A stretch of DNA of 64,000 nt. It comes from DATFVA01 sp963743325 (GTDB taxonomy: Bacteria > Bacteroidota > Ignavibacteria > Ignavibacteriales > Ignavibacteriaceae). Shown here piece after piece: positions 8,927-18,121 of this stretch; position 1 is the stretch's first letter, and each line of letters starts with the position of its first letter. Both the position numbers and the translations under genes were made by a program. The stretch is from positions 62,001 to 126,000 of the forward strand of contig CAVUOZ010000010.1 in NCBI GenBank assembly GCA_963743325.1, given 5' to 3'. The notes beneath the pieces were generated by a model. The model was not told the DNA's origin. It saw only the letters and a program-made list of their open reading frames with translations, and ran no database searches.

Positions 8927-10201
8927 ATGTCCCGACTTACCGAAAAACTAGCAGTAAAATTCGATCAGTGGAGAGATGAAGTAAAACAGATCCTTGAAAA
9001 CGGAGGTGAAAAAGTAATTTCTGATGTAACAATCGGCCAGGCATATGGAGGAATGCGCGGAGTACGGTCTTTAATCTGCGACACTTCAAGGGTACCCCAG
9101 GATGAGGGTCTGATTATCAGGGGCATGCATCTTAGGGATCTGATTGATAAAACACCTGAAGAAATTTATTTCCTTCTCCTTACAGGTGAAATGCCTGATG
9201 CAGATGAATTGAAAGAGCTTTCTGATGAATTAAAGAGGAGAAAAAATGTGCCCGCTTATGTTTGGGATGTTTTAAGAACCTTGCCTGAGGATTCTCACCC
9301 GATGACAATGTTTAATACTGCGCTACTGGTTATGCAGAAGGAATCCGTTTTTGCTAAAAATTATAATGAAGGAATAAAGAAGACCGATTACTGGAAACCC
9401 ACACTGGAGGATGCTTTGAATATCGTGGCTAAAGTGCCTGCAATTGCCGCCGGTGTTTACAGAATGAAATTTAAAAAAGGTGACCGCATAAAACCTGATC
9501 CCGAACTGGATTTAACGGGTGATTATGTGCAGCAGCTTGGATTGGAAAATACCGGGAATGATTTTTATGAATTAATAAGATTGTACCTTGTCGCTCATTG
9601 CGATCATGAAGGAGGAAATGTAAGTGCCTTAGCAACACAGACGATCAACTCGGCTCTTTCTGATTTATACTATTCTTTATCAGGCGGCTTTAACGGGCTG
9701 GCGGGACCATTACATGGTTTGGCTAACCAGGAAACTTTGAAATGGATACTGGAATTAATGGGGAAGTACAACGGCGCACCTGGCGAAGAGCAGATCAGGG
9801 AACTTGTCCGGGAGACACTCGATGCAGGCAAAGTAATTCCGGGTTACGGACATGCAGTATTAAGAATTACAGATCCCCGCTTTGAAGGATTTCTGAATTT
9901 CGGGAAGCAGCATATGGCAGATAATCCTATGTTCATCACAATATTACGATTGTATGAGGTCGTTCCCGGCGAATTAAAGAAAGTAATAAAGATCAAAAAC
10001 CCGTGGCCGAACGTTGACGCGGCATCAGGAACAATGTTATATCATTACGGATTAAAAGAGTTTTCTTATTATACAGTTATGTTTGCGGTATCGAGAACAC
10101 TCGGATTAACAGCCCAGGCTGTCATAAACAGGGGGATGATGAACCCGATAATCCGTCCTAAGTCAGTGACAACGAAGTTCATTAAAGCACTGGTGGTGTA
10201 G
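8927..10201 (+). CDS. gltA: Citrate synthase, mitochondrial/eukaryotic type
   Basis: Condenses oxaloacetate and acetyl-CoA to citrate. I chose the ATG at 8927 (424 residues) rather than the in-frame GTG at 8912 because 'GAAAGG' sits at a good distance before the ATG. Catalytic residues can be placed at H263 ('GPLHGLANQE'), H309 ('PGYGHAVLRITDPRF') and D364 ('NPWPNVDAASG'); the spacing of 46 and 55 residues equals that of pig heart H274/H320/D375. The 'CDHEGGNVSA' segment is also of the mitochondrial type, unlike the hexameric E. coli-type GltA. Such enzymes occur in several Bacteroidetes/Chlorobi-group bacteria. It has its own upstream region and appears monocistronic. Confidence 0.92.
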   Translation: MSRLTEKLAVKFDQWRDEVKQILENGGEKVISDVTIGQAYGGMRGVRSLICDTSRVPQDEGLIIRGMHLRDLIDKTPEEIYFLLLTGEMPDADELKELSDELKRRKNVPAYVWDVLRTLPEDSHPMTMFNTALLVMQKESVFAKNYNEGIKKTDYWKPTLEDALNIVAKVPAIAAGVYRMKFKKGDRIKPDPELDLTGDYVQQLGLENTGNDFYELIRLYLVAHCDHEGGNVSALATQTINSALSDLYYSLSGGFNGLAGPLHGLANQETLKWILELMGKYNGAPGEEQIRELVRETLDAGKVIPGYGHAVLRITDPRFEGFLNFGKQHMADNPMFITILRLYEVVPGELKKVIKIKNPWPNVDAASGTMLYHYGLKEFSYYTVMFAVSRTLGLTAQAVINRGMMNPIIRPKSVTTKFIKALVV

Positions 10202-10352
10202 AAGGAAAATTAGTTGATATTGTAGATATTTCCTTCGCCATTTCTGTACAAGAATCATTAAAAAATACTTTCTCAAAAATTTTTTATATAAATCTGAAAT
10301 AAAAATTGTAAATAAAACTTAGTTCTTCTATATTGCGGTACAAAAAAAATAT

Positions 10353-11993
10353 ATGGCTTCACGGAACAAAGTTAAGTTTATTTTTGTAACAGGCGGAGTT
10401 GTTTCATCTCTCGGAAAAGGTATCACTGCCTCCTCACTTGGTCTTCTCTTAAAACAGCGCGGTTATAAAGTCACCATTCAGAAATTTGATCCCTACATTA
10501 ACGTCGACCCGGGTACTATGAGCCCATTTCAGCATGGAGAAGTTTATGTAACCGATGACGGCGCAGAGACAGATCTTGATCTCGGTCATTATGAACGTTT
10601 TCTGGATGTGAATATGACCCGATCCAATAATACTACCACCGGACAGGTTTATTACGAAGTTTTAACCAAAGAAAGACGCGGCGATTACCTTGGCGCTACC
10701 GTACAGGTTATTCCGCACATTACCGATGAGATTAAACAGCGGATGGTGAAACTTGCAGAGCTTGGAGAATACGACATTATTATCACCGAAATTGGCGGAA
10801 CTGTCGGAGATATTGAGAGTCTTCCATTTATTGAAGCGGTACGTCAGCTTATGATGCAGTACGGCAGAAAAAATACTATAAGCTTACACGTAACACTGGT
10901 TCCGTATATCCCGGCAGCAGGAGAAGTAAAAACCAAACCAACACAACATAGTGTAAAAAATCTGCTTGAACTGGGAATACAGCCGGATCTGTTAATCTGC
11001 CGTTCTGAAAAGAAGCTCGCAAAAGAGATCAGGGATAAAATTGCTTTATTCTGTAATGTTGATTCCAGATCAGTTATTTCTGCATACGATTGTACTTCAA
11101 TTTATGAAGTGCCACTTGTTTTTTTCAAGGAAAAAATGGATCTGATCGTTTTAAATCGCTTACATCTTCCTGAGAGAAAAATTAAACTTGATGACTGGGA
11201 GGAATTAGTATCAAATATTAAGAATCCACAAAAGACTGTCCAGATTGCTCTGTGCGGAAAGTATGTCGAGCATCTTGACGCATATAAAAGCATTATGGAA
11301 TCTTTCATTCACGCTGGTGCTGAAAATAATGCTAAAGTGATAGTCAAGTCTATCAGCGCAGAGAGATTTGACGATGAAGATCCGGAAAAGCTTCTCGAAG
11401 GCATAAGCGGTATCCTTGTTCCGGGAGGGTTTGGTGAGAGAGGAATTGAGGGCAAAATTAAAGCGGTAAAATATGCACGGGAAAATAATATTCCTTTCTT
11501 TGGCATATGTCTCGGTCTGCAGTGTGCTGTAATTGAGTTTGCCAGGAATGTTTGCGGAATATCAAACGCAAACAGTTCAGAATTTAAAAAAAATAAATTC
11601 AGCGTCATTGATCTAATGCCGGAACAAAAAAATGTGAAAAATATGGGTGCAACGATGCGACTTGGCTCTTATCCGTGTAATATACAGCCCGGTACCAGGG
11701 TTATGAAAGCTTACAAAGTAGGATTCATTTCCGAGAGACACAGGCATCGTTATGAAGTCAATAATAAATTCAGGTCCAGGCTTGCAGAATGCGGAATGAT
11801 TTTCAGCGGACTTTCTCCGGACAGAGAATTAGTTGAAATGATTGAACTTCCTGATCATCCGTGGTTTGTGGGCTGCCAGTTCCATCCTGAACTGAAATCG
11901 AGGGCAACAAATGCACATCCTCTCTTCAGAGAATTTGTTAAAGCCGCGCTTGTTTATTCGGATGAAAAATCGGCTGCTCCTAAAAATGTATAA
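10353..11993 (+). CDS. pyrG: CTP synthase
   Basis: 546 residues, full length. The N-terminal synthetase domain (1-~270) opens with 'FIFVTGGVVSSLGKG' (ATP/Mg binding) and contains 'PYINVDPGTMSPFQHGEV'. The C-terminal glutamine amidotransferase domain (~295-540) has the nucleophile C386 in 'FFGICLGLQ', 'GGFGERG' for the oxyanion region and the 'FHPEL' histidine/glutamate pair. It aminates UTP to CTP with glutamine as nitrogen donor. It is followed after 36 bases by a TPR-protein gene on the same strand. Confidence 0.97.
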   Translation: MASRNKVKFIFVTGGVVSSLGKGITASSLGLLLKQRGYKVTIQKFDPYINVDPGTMSPFQHGEVYVTDDGAETDLDLGHYERFLDVNMTRSNNTTTGQVYYEVLTKERRGDYLGATVQVIPHITDEIKQRMVKLAELGEYDIIITEIGGTVGDIESLPFIEAVRQLMMQYGRKNTISLHVTLVPYIPAAGEVKTKPTQHSVKNLLELGIQPDLLICRSEKKLAKEIRDKIALFCNVDSRSVISAYDCTSIYEVPLVFFKEKMDLIVLNRLHLPERKIKLDDWEELVSNIKNPQKTVQIALCGKYVEHLDAYKSIMESFIHAGAENNAKVIVKSISAERFDDEDPEKLLEGISGILVPGGFGERGIEGKIKAVKYARENNIPFFGICLGLQCAVIEFARNVCGISNANSSEFKKNKFSVIDLMPEQKNVKNMGATMRLGSYPCNIQPGTRVMKAYKVGFISERHRHRYEVNNKFRSRLAECGMIFSGLSPDRELVEMIELPDHPWFVGCQFHPELKSRATNAHPLFREFVKAALVYSDEKSAAPKNV

Positions 11994-12029
11994 ACCTCAT
12001 CATCTAAAAATTTTACGTCAGCATCTCCA

Positions 12030-13526
12030 ATGAAAGTAATACTGCTCTCCTGCTGTTTTGTTATTTTTTCATCACTACTGTTTGGTCAGCTGGAAATAGA
12101 AAGACAGATCGATAAAGGGCTCGATGCCTGCTATAATTTCAACTGGATTCAGGCAGATCAGATATTCAGAGGTTTAATTAAAAGATATCCTGATGATCCG
12201 CGTGGTTATCATTTTGAATCAAGCATTTACTTATGGTATTACCTAGGAGGAAACGATAAAAATGATCTTGATACATTTGAAGTCTATTCCGATAAAGCAC
12301 TGAGTACGGGTGAAACCGTCCTGGGCGAAAACGAAAAAAGTGAAATGGCTTTATATATTCTCGGGGCAAATTATAATTACCGGGCAATCGCATTTGGTAA
12401 AGCAGGGAATTTTCTGGATGCGGCATGGGCTTCAAAAAAATCCGAATCATACCTATCACAGGTACTTGAATTAAACCCTAAAAAAAACGACGCTTATCTC
12501 GGACTGGGTCTTTATAACTTTGCTGTTGCGCAAATTCCTTCATCATTTAAGTGGGCTTTAAATCTGGTTGGAATAAGCGGCGATAAAGATACCGGTGTGA
12601 AGTATATAGAAATGGCCGCTGAAAACGGTAACTACTCAAAAGTAGAGGCTCAATACTACCTTGCACAGATCGAAATGGATTTCATGATTGATTATGAAAC
12701 CTCAGCATCAATATTAAAAAAACTTATAAAAAGATATCCTCAGAATCTTCTTTTTAACTATTCCTATGCCGTTCTTCTAATAAAACAGAAAAGGCTGAGT
12801 GAGGCAGATAAATTTCTCAATAAAGTTATCAAGGCTGACAACGAACAATTTAATCAGATAACTTCTTTTTCCTATTTTCTGATCGGAGATATAAATTTCA
12901 GAAATAATAAACTGGATACTGCCAGTTCCTATTATCTGCATTTTTTAGCTGAAGCCAGGGACAATGATTATACCGGGATCGCTGCCTACCGTCTGGCAAT
13001 TTGTTATGAAGCTGAGGGAAAGAGGGATGAATCAGTAAAATATTTTGAAAAGGCCCAGACGGGTAATATGGATCTCGATGATGATATTTATGCTAAAAGG
13101 AAAGGTGAGCTTTACTCAAAAAGAACACTTGCTGCTGCCGAACTTAATTTAATTTTTATATCAAATCTGATTGAAGCAGGAAAGTATAAGGCTGCTTATG
13201 ATTCTGTAAATTCACTTTTCCCGGGTCTGCAGGCAGAAAAGTTGAAAGCCGAGGCTTTGTTTTATCAGAGTGAAGCGGCTTATTATATGGGTAACTATCA
13301 GGAATCGATCGATCTTGCAGACAAAGTTCTTACTATGGATTCATCAAACGAAAAGTGGCTGATTCCGTTTTCATATTACTGCCTTGCAAGAGCGAATAAA
13401 AAAGTCGGTAACCTGGATCAGGTAAAACAGTATATAGAAAAAGCTGATGAAGAGAATAATTACGATTATCAAAACAAGTTAAAGAATTTGCTTAATTCTT
13501 TGCAGGTTGATCCTCCGAAAAATTAG
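12030..13526 (+). CDS. Exported TPR-repeat protein
   Basis: 498 residues beginning with a signal peptide (1-19, ending 'LLFGQ'). The rest is helical tetratricopeptide-like repeats, with recognisable units such as 'YYLHFLAEARDNDYTGIAAY' and 'ALFYQSEAAYYMGNYQESID'. It is therefore a periplasmic or surface scaffold for protein contacts; no catalytic domain is visible. The short gap after pyrG suggests shared transcription, but no functional link is evident. Confidence 0.75.
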   Translation: MKVILLSCCFVIFSSLLFGQLEIERQIDKGLDACYNFNWIQADQIFRGLIKRYPDDPRGYHFESSIYLWYYLGGNDKNDLDTFEVYSDKALSTGETVLGENEKSEMALYILGANYNYRAIAFGKAGNFLDAAWASKKSESYLSQVLELNPKKNDAYLGLGLYNFAVAQIPSSFKWALNLVGISGDKDTGVKYIEMAAENGNYSKVEAQYYLAQIEMDFMIDYETSASILKKLIKRYPQNLLFNYSYAVLLIKQKRLSEADKFLNKVIKADNEQFNQITSFSYFLIGDINFRNNKLDTASSYYLHFLAEARDNDYTGIAAYRLAICYEAEGKRDESVKYFEKAQTGNMDLDDDIYAKRKGELYSKRTLAAAELNLIFISNLIEAGKYKAAYDSVNSLFPGLQAEKLKAEALFYQSEAAYYMGNYQESIDLADKVLTMDSSNEKWLIPFSYYCLARANKKVGNLDQVKQYIEKADEENNYDYQNKLKNLLNSLQVDPPKN

Positions 13527-13572
13527 TGCCAGGATTATTTTTCTAATTTCAATCCTTTTCGCATAATATTGA

Positions 13573-13601
13573 TTGACAATCTTTCACTATTTCGGTAATT
13601 T
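13573..13601 (+). promoter_or_regulatory. Sigma-70-like promoter candidate before purN
   Basis: TTGACA at 13573-13578 and TAATTT at 13596-13601 are separated by 17 bases, about 27 bases before the purN start. It would drive the purN-purH run and perhaps the downstream shape genes. Confidence 0.35.
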
Positions 13602-13627
13602 TCAATAATATATATTAAGAAATTGAT

Positions 13628-14233
13628 TTGAAATTAGCTGTTTTTGTTTCGGGAAGAGGATCAAACCTTCAGTCAATTTTACAGTCCCGGGAATTAGCAG
13701 ACCTGATCGAAATAAAAGCTGTATTAAGCGATAAGATTGAGTGTGGCGCCTTCGAAATTGCAAAGCAGTATTCCGTCCCAACCTTCAGTCTTGGTGATAA
13801 AGACGGTTTAGTCAGATATAAAGACCTATCCAATTTTTTATCTCAGCTTAATATCGATCTGATAGTTCTGGCTGGCTTTTTAAAGCTTATTCCAGATAAT
13901 GTAGTTAATAATTATAAAGGAAGGATTATAAACATTCACCCGGCTCTTCTTCCTTCTTTCGGAGGAAAAGGGATGTACGGGATGAATGTACATCGTGCGG
14001 TTTATAATTCATCCGCAAAGGTATCCGGTGCTTCGGTTCATTTCGTTGATGAATCATATGATACGGGTACAATAATTGCTCAGAAATGTGTAGATATTAA
14101 GGACGTTAAATCTCCGGAAGAAATTGCCGAAAGAGTTTTAAGGATCGAGCACCAGATTTTACCATTAGTAATTAAAATGATAGCTGAGAATAAAGTTCAT
14201 TTTATAAATAATCGTGTAGAAATCTCTGAATAA
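13628..14233 (+). CDS. purN: Phosphoribosylglycinamide formyltransferase 1
   Basis: 201 residues, TTG start at 13628 (no nearer ATG keeps the N-terminal 'KLAVFVSGRGSNLQSI' nucleotide-binding segment). The catalytic trio is present as N102 and H104 in 'NIHPALLPSF' and D145 in 'DESYDTG'. It transfers a formyl group from 10-formyl-tetrahydrofolate to GAR in purine synthesis. The frameshifted purH starts 17 bases downstream, so the two form a purine operon. Confidence 0.93.
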   Translation: MKLAVFVSGRGSNLQSILQSRELADLIEIKAVLSDKIECGAFEIAKQYSVPTFSLGDKDGLVRYKDLSNFLSQLNIDLIVLAGFLKLIPDNVVNNYKGRIINIHPALLPSFGGKGMYGMNVHRAVYNSSAKVSGASVHFVDESYDTGTIIAQKCVDIKDVKSPEEIAERVLRIEHQILPLVIKMIAENKVHFINNRVEISE

Positions 14234-14250
14234 TAACCGGAATAACAATT

Positions 14251-15767
14251 TTGAAGAAATTAGCATTGATCAGCGTCTCTGAAAAGACCGGAGTGGTAGA
14301 ATTTGCCAGAGCACTTGTAAAAATGGATTATGGTATAATAGCAACAGGGAACACCGCAAGAAGACTTTCCGCTGATAATATCGAGGTTACTGAGATAAGC
14401 ACTATGACAGGTTTCCCGGAAATATTTGAAGGAAGGGTCAAGACTCTCCACCCCAAAATTTTTGGGGGTATACTTATGAGAAGAGATAATACTGAGGATA
14501 AAAAACAGGCTGAAGAGAACGGAATTCATTCAATAGATATTGTTTGTGTCAATCTTTATCCTTTTGTTCAGACTGCTGCAAACCCCGATGCCGCATTGGA
14601 AGATATAATCGAGAATATTGATATAGGCGGTCCAAGTCTTTTAAGAGCGGCCGCCAAAAACTATAAATTCGTTTCTGTGCTTACCAATTCCGGGCAGTAT
14701 GATAATTTTTTGAATGAATTAAAAAGCGGGGGAGTGAGTAGCGATACACGAATTAAACTTGCCATAGAAGCGTTCTCTCATACTGCTTTTTATGATACTC
14801 ATATCTCGAATTATCTTGAAGACAGGTTTTCAATTTCTCATTCTTACTTGCGGGTTAACTTTAAAAAGAAAAAGATCTTAGATACGGAGAAAATCCACAT
14901 CAATCTGCTGCTATATACGGTGATTTTTATAAATACTTTGATGTCATGCACGGTAAAGAGCTTTCATATAACAACATTCTGGATTTATTAGCTGCTGCTG
15001 AACTTGCTGAAGATCTTGGTGGCAAGACCTGCGTGATAATTAAACATCAAAACCCTGCCGGTGCGGCTAAAGGTAAAGATGCCTATGAGGCTTACATCAA
15101 AGCACTAAGGTGTGACCCGGTTTCAGCATTCGGAGGTATTGTACTTTTTACGGAAGAGGTTGATTCGGTGCTGGCAGAAAAATTGAATGAGATTTTTCTT
15201 GAGATAGTCTGTGCTCCTTCATATACTGTGGAAGCAATGCAGATACTTAAAAAGAAAAGGGATAGAAGACTATTAAAGCAGCTTAAATCGGTACGTACAG
15301 ATAAAGTGAACTTCAGGAATATCCCGGGCGGGGTAATTGCACAGGATGCAGATAGAGCTACATTAGATAAAGAAAAACTTGAAATAATTACAGAGCGAAA
15401 ACCAAGCGATAAGGAATTGAATGATCTGCAATTTGCCTGGGTGGTATCAAAACATACAAGGTCTAATGCGATTGTATTTGCAAAAAATAATGCAACCCTT
15501 GCAGTCGGAGCAGGACAAATGTCAAGACTCGACTCCGCCAGAATTGCTTCTCTGAAAGCGCAGGAGCATGGACTTGATCTTACCGGGTCGGTGGCTGCCT
15601 CCGATGCCTTTTTTCCCTTTGCAGATACCCTCCTGGAAATAATTAAATATGGTGCAACATCAGTAATTCAGCCCGGAGGATCTGTCAGAGACAGCGAAGT
15701 TATCGAAGCGGCAAATCAAAATAATATTTCAATGGTTTTCACAGGAATCAGACACTTTAAACATTAG
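14251..15767 (+). pseudogene. purH: Bifunctional AICAR formyltransferase/IMP cyclohydrolase, frameshifted
   Basis: Two overlapping frames make one PurH. The first (TTG at 14251) gives the IMP cyclohydrolase domain ('LISVSEKTGVVEFARAL', 'ATGNTARRL', 'RVKTLHPKIFGG') and stays in family register to 'VNFKKKK' near 14874. The register then moves by -1: 'LRYGENPHQSAAIYGDFYKY' is read from 14877 and continues through 'HGKELSYNNILD', 'KHQNPAG' and the usual ending 'TGIRHFKH'. In the -1 frame stops lie at 14856 and 14862, so the change must fall within the A-rich tract 14863-14876 (AAAAAGAAAAAG). One missing A would restore the ORF. All other conserved segments are intact, so a sequencing or assembly error in an essential gene is the likeliest reading; a real mutation or ribosomal frameshifting is possible. 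Confidence 0.88.
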
Positions 15768-15774
15768 AGGCATA

Positions 15775-16800
15775 ATGGGTTTATTTGATTTTTTCTCGGC
15801 AGATATAGCGATAGATTTAGGCACAGCAAACACCCTCATTTACGTTAAAAACAAAGGGATTGTTCTTAATGAACCGTCAATAGTTGCTTTTGATAAGAAC
15901 ACTAAGAGAATTATAGCTCTTGGTAATAAAGCCAAAGAGATGCAGGGAAGAGAGCACAAGGAAATTCGTGTAACCAGACCAATGCGCGACGGAGTGATTG
16001 CTGATTTCGAAATAGCCGAGGGAATGATCCGGGCTTTTATTAAAAAAGTGAGGGCTGGTGCATTTTCTGCAAGAAGGGTAGTCGTAGCGGTTCCCAGCGG
16101 TGTGACTGAAGTTGAAAAGAGAGCTGTCAGGGACAGTGCCGAGCATGCAGGTGCAAAAGAAGTTCACCTGATTGCCGAACCAATGGCAGCAGCAATTGGT
16201 ATTGGAATTGATGTTGAAGCGCCGGTAGGAAATATGATAATTGATATCGGCGGTGGTACAACAGAAATAGCAGTAATTGCATTGTCCGGAATCGTGAATG
16301 AAGAATCCATCAGGATTGCTGGTGATGAGATGAATTATGCTATTATGCAGTACTTCAAGAAAAATCATAATATACTTATCGGTGAAAGAACTGCAGAAGC
16401 AATCAAATGTGAAGTCGGTTCTGCTGTTCCATTAAAAGAAGAAATAACAATTCAGGTGAAAGGAAGGGATCTCGTCGGCGGCATCCCAAAAACTACTGAA
16501 GTGAGTTCAGTTGAAATAAGAGAAGCATTAAATGAAGCAGTTGTTCAGATTGTTGATGCTGTCAGACAGTCGCTTGAGAGAACTCCCCCGGAACTTTCTG
16601 CAGATATTCTCGACAGGGGAGTAATGATAACTGGCGGCGGGGCCCTGCTTAAAGGTATCGATGAACGCATAAGAATGGAAACAAATCTTCCCGTGCACGT
16701 AGCTGATGATCCATTAACTGCGGTAGTCCGGGGTGCAGGAAAAGTTATCGATAATTTAAATCATTATTCTAAAGTTTTAATTCGTAACCGCAGATACTAA
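15775..16800 (+). CDS. mreB: Rod-shape actin homologue MreB
   Basis: 341 residues, standard length. Actin-fold phosphate motifs are clear: 'DIAIDLGTANTLIYVKNKG' near the N-terminus, 'NMIIDIGGGTTEIAVI' and the adenosine-binding 'GVMITGGGALLKGID'. MreB forms ATP-dependent filaments under the inner membrane that steer the elongasome. It starts 7 bases after purH and its stop overlaps the start of mreC by one base, opening the order mreB-mreC-mreD-PBP2-rodA. Confidence 0.97.
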   Translation: MGLFDFFSADIAIDLGTANTLIYVKNKGIVLNEPSIVAFDKNTKRIIALGNKAKEMQGREHKEIRVTRPMRDGVIADFEIAEGMIRAFIKKVRAGAFSARRVVVAVPSGVTEVEKRAVRDSAEHAGAKEVHLIAEPMAAAIGIGIDVEAPVGNMIIDIGGGTTEIAVIALSGIVNEESIRIAGDEMNYAIMQYFKKNHNILIGERTAEAIKCEVGSAVPLKEEITIQVKGRDLVGGIPKTTEVSSVEIREALNEAVVQIVDAVRQSLERTPPELSADILDRGVMITGGGALLKGIDERIRMETNLPVHVADDPLTAVVRGAGKVIDNLNHYSKVLIRNRRY

Positions 16801-17633
16801 TGTTTAGAGTTATTTCCAGATTATGGGAAAATCTTAAAGAATACATAATCCTTGTTATCCTCCTGATTGTAAGTCTTTTTATCCTCTCACAGAATCAAAA
16901 CCCAAAAGTTCGTCAGGTAAGAGCCGTTGCTTTCGGCAGCTTTGCCGCAGTAACTTCGGTTGTAAGTGATGTTATAAATATCTCAAGTTACAAGAAAGAA
17001 AATGAGAGGCTCAGAGAAGTTAATGCTGAGCTTATGCTGCAGGTCAACAGGCTGCGCGAATATGGAATTATTAACCATGAATTAAAAAATCTGCTTGGAC
17101 TGAAAGACTCAGTTAATTATCCTTTAATTCCTGCAACAGTCGTTTCGAAACTTTCGACTATATCTCAGGGCAGTATAACAATAAACATTGGTGCAAAGGA
17201 TAGTGTAAAAGCAGGGATGCCGGTGATTAATGACAAGGGAGTAGTGGGTGTTATAACTTCTGTATCTCATGACTATGCTATAGCGAGGACACTACAGAAT
17301 ATTGATCTCAAATTAACTGTTAAAGATGAGCGGAGCAGGATAGACGGGGTAATGAAATGGAACGGGAAAGATCTTATAATAGTTGATGTCCCAAAAACGT
17401 ATGATATTGAGCCAGGAGACCGAATAATTACTTCGGAGATCAGTTCCATAATTCCTATACCGCTTCCTGTTGGAATTATCATTGGTTTAAGCAAAGTTGA
17501 AACCGGAATATTTAACGAAGCAAGAGTAAAACCATTCGTTGATTTCAGCGGAGTTGAAAACGTTTTTGTCGTCGGGATAGTTGAAAGCAAGCAAAAAAAT
17601 AATCTTGAATTAAATTTTTATAATCGTAAATAA
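16800..17633 (+). CDS. mreC: Rod-shape-determining protein MreC
   Basis: 277 residues. One membrane segment (~14-30) is followed by a coiled coil (~60-100, 'SSYKKENERLREVNAELML') and the double beta-barrel periplasmic domain with 'AKDSVKAGMPVINDKGVVG', which is characteristic of MreC. It links MreB filaments to PBP2 and activates it. Start and stop overlap the neighbouring genes by one base each, so translation is probably coupled. Confidence 0.94.
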   Translation: MFRVISRLWENLKEYIILVILLIVSLFILSQNQNPKVRQVRAVAFGSFAAVTSVVSDVINISSYKKENERLREVNAELMLQVNRLREYGIINHELKNLLGLKDSVNYPLIPATVVSKLSTISQGSITINIGAKDSVKAGMPVINDKGVVGVITSVSHDYAIARTLQNIDLKLTVKDERSRIDGVMKWNGKDLIIVDVPKTYDIEPGDRIITSEISSIIPIPLPVGIIIGLSKVETGIFNEARVKPFVDFSGVENVFVVGIVESKQKNNLELNFYNRK

Positions 17634-18121
17634 TGCGTTTACATTACATAATTTCAATTCTCCTTTTTTTTCCTATTCTGGCAATTCAAACCACTATAAT
17701 TCCGCTTGTTTCCATAAATGGTGTTACCCCGGATCTTATTTTAATTCTTCTTGTTTTTTACGCGATAAGATACGGGCAGATCTATGGGACAGTTTTAGGA
17801 TTTGTTTATGGTTTTCTTTTTGATCTGATAACAGGTAGTTTATTAGGTAGTGCAATGCTTTCTAAAACCATTGCAGGGTTTATTGCAGGTTATTTTTCTA
17901 ATGAAAATAAAAGAGAAGTCTATTTAAAATCTTATATGTTTTCTCTAATAGTCCTTCTCTGCACACTTGTTGACACATTAGTTTATTCATTTTTCTCAAC
18001 GATTGATTTAAGCAAGAGCTTCCTTGTATTGTTTTTTGAACAGGCAATGCTGCCTGCACTCTACACAGCGGTGATTAGTGTAATCGTTTCAATTTTTTAT
18101 CCTAAGAGGAGTTTGAGTTAG
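17633..18121 (+). CDS. mreD: Rod-shape-determining protein MreD
   Basis: 162 residues, almost entirely hydrophobic with five or six predicted membrane segments. The 'DLILILLVFYAIRYGQIYG' stretch followed by 'GFLFDLITGSLLG' is the usual MreD signature. It is an inner-membrane member of the elongasome. It overlaps mreC by one base and abuts the next gene with no gap. Confidence 0.92.
   Translation: MRLHYIISILLFFPILAIQTTIIPLVSINGVTPDLILILLVFYAIRYGQIYGTVLGFVYGFLFDLITGSLLGSAMLSKTIAGFIAGYFSNENKREVYLKSYMFSLIVLLCTLVDTLVYSFFSTIDLSKSFLVLFFEQAMLPALYTAVISVIVSIFYPKRSLS

Noticed and set aside
10201..10240. Inverted repeat GAAGGAAA ... TTTCCTTC after citrate synthase as terminator
   Set aside because: Eight-base stem with a loop of about 20 bases and no T-run; too weak to call.
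14862..14876. Programmed -1 ribosomal frameshift in purH
   Set aside because: The zero-frame heptamers read T-AAA-AAG and G-AAA-AAG, not a true slippery site, and purH is not known to use recoding; an indel is simpler.
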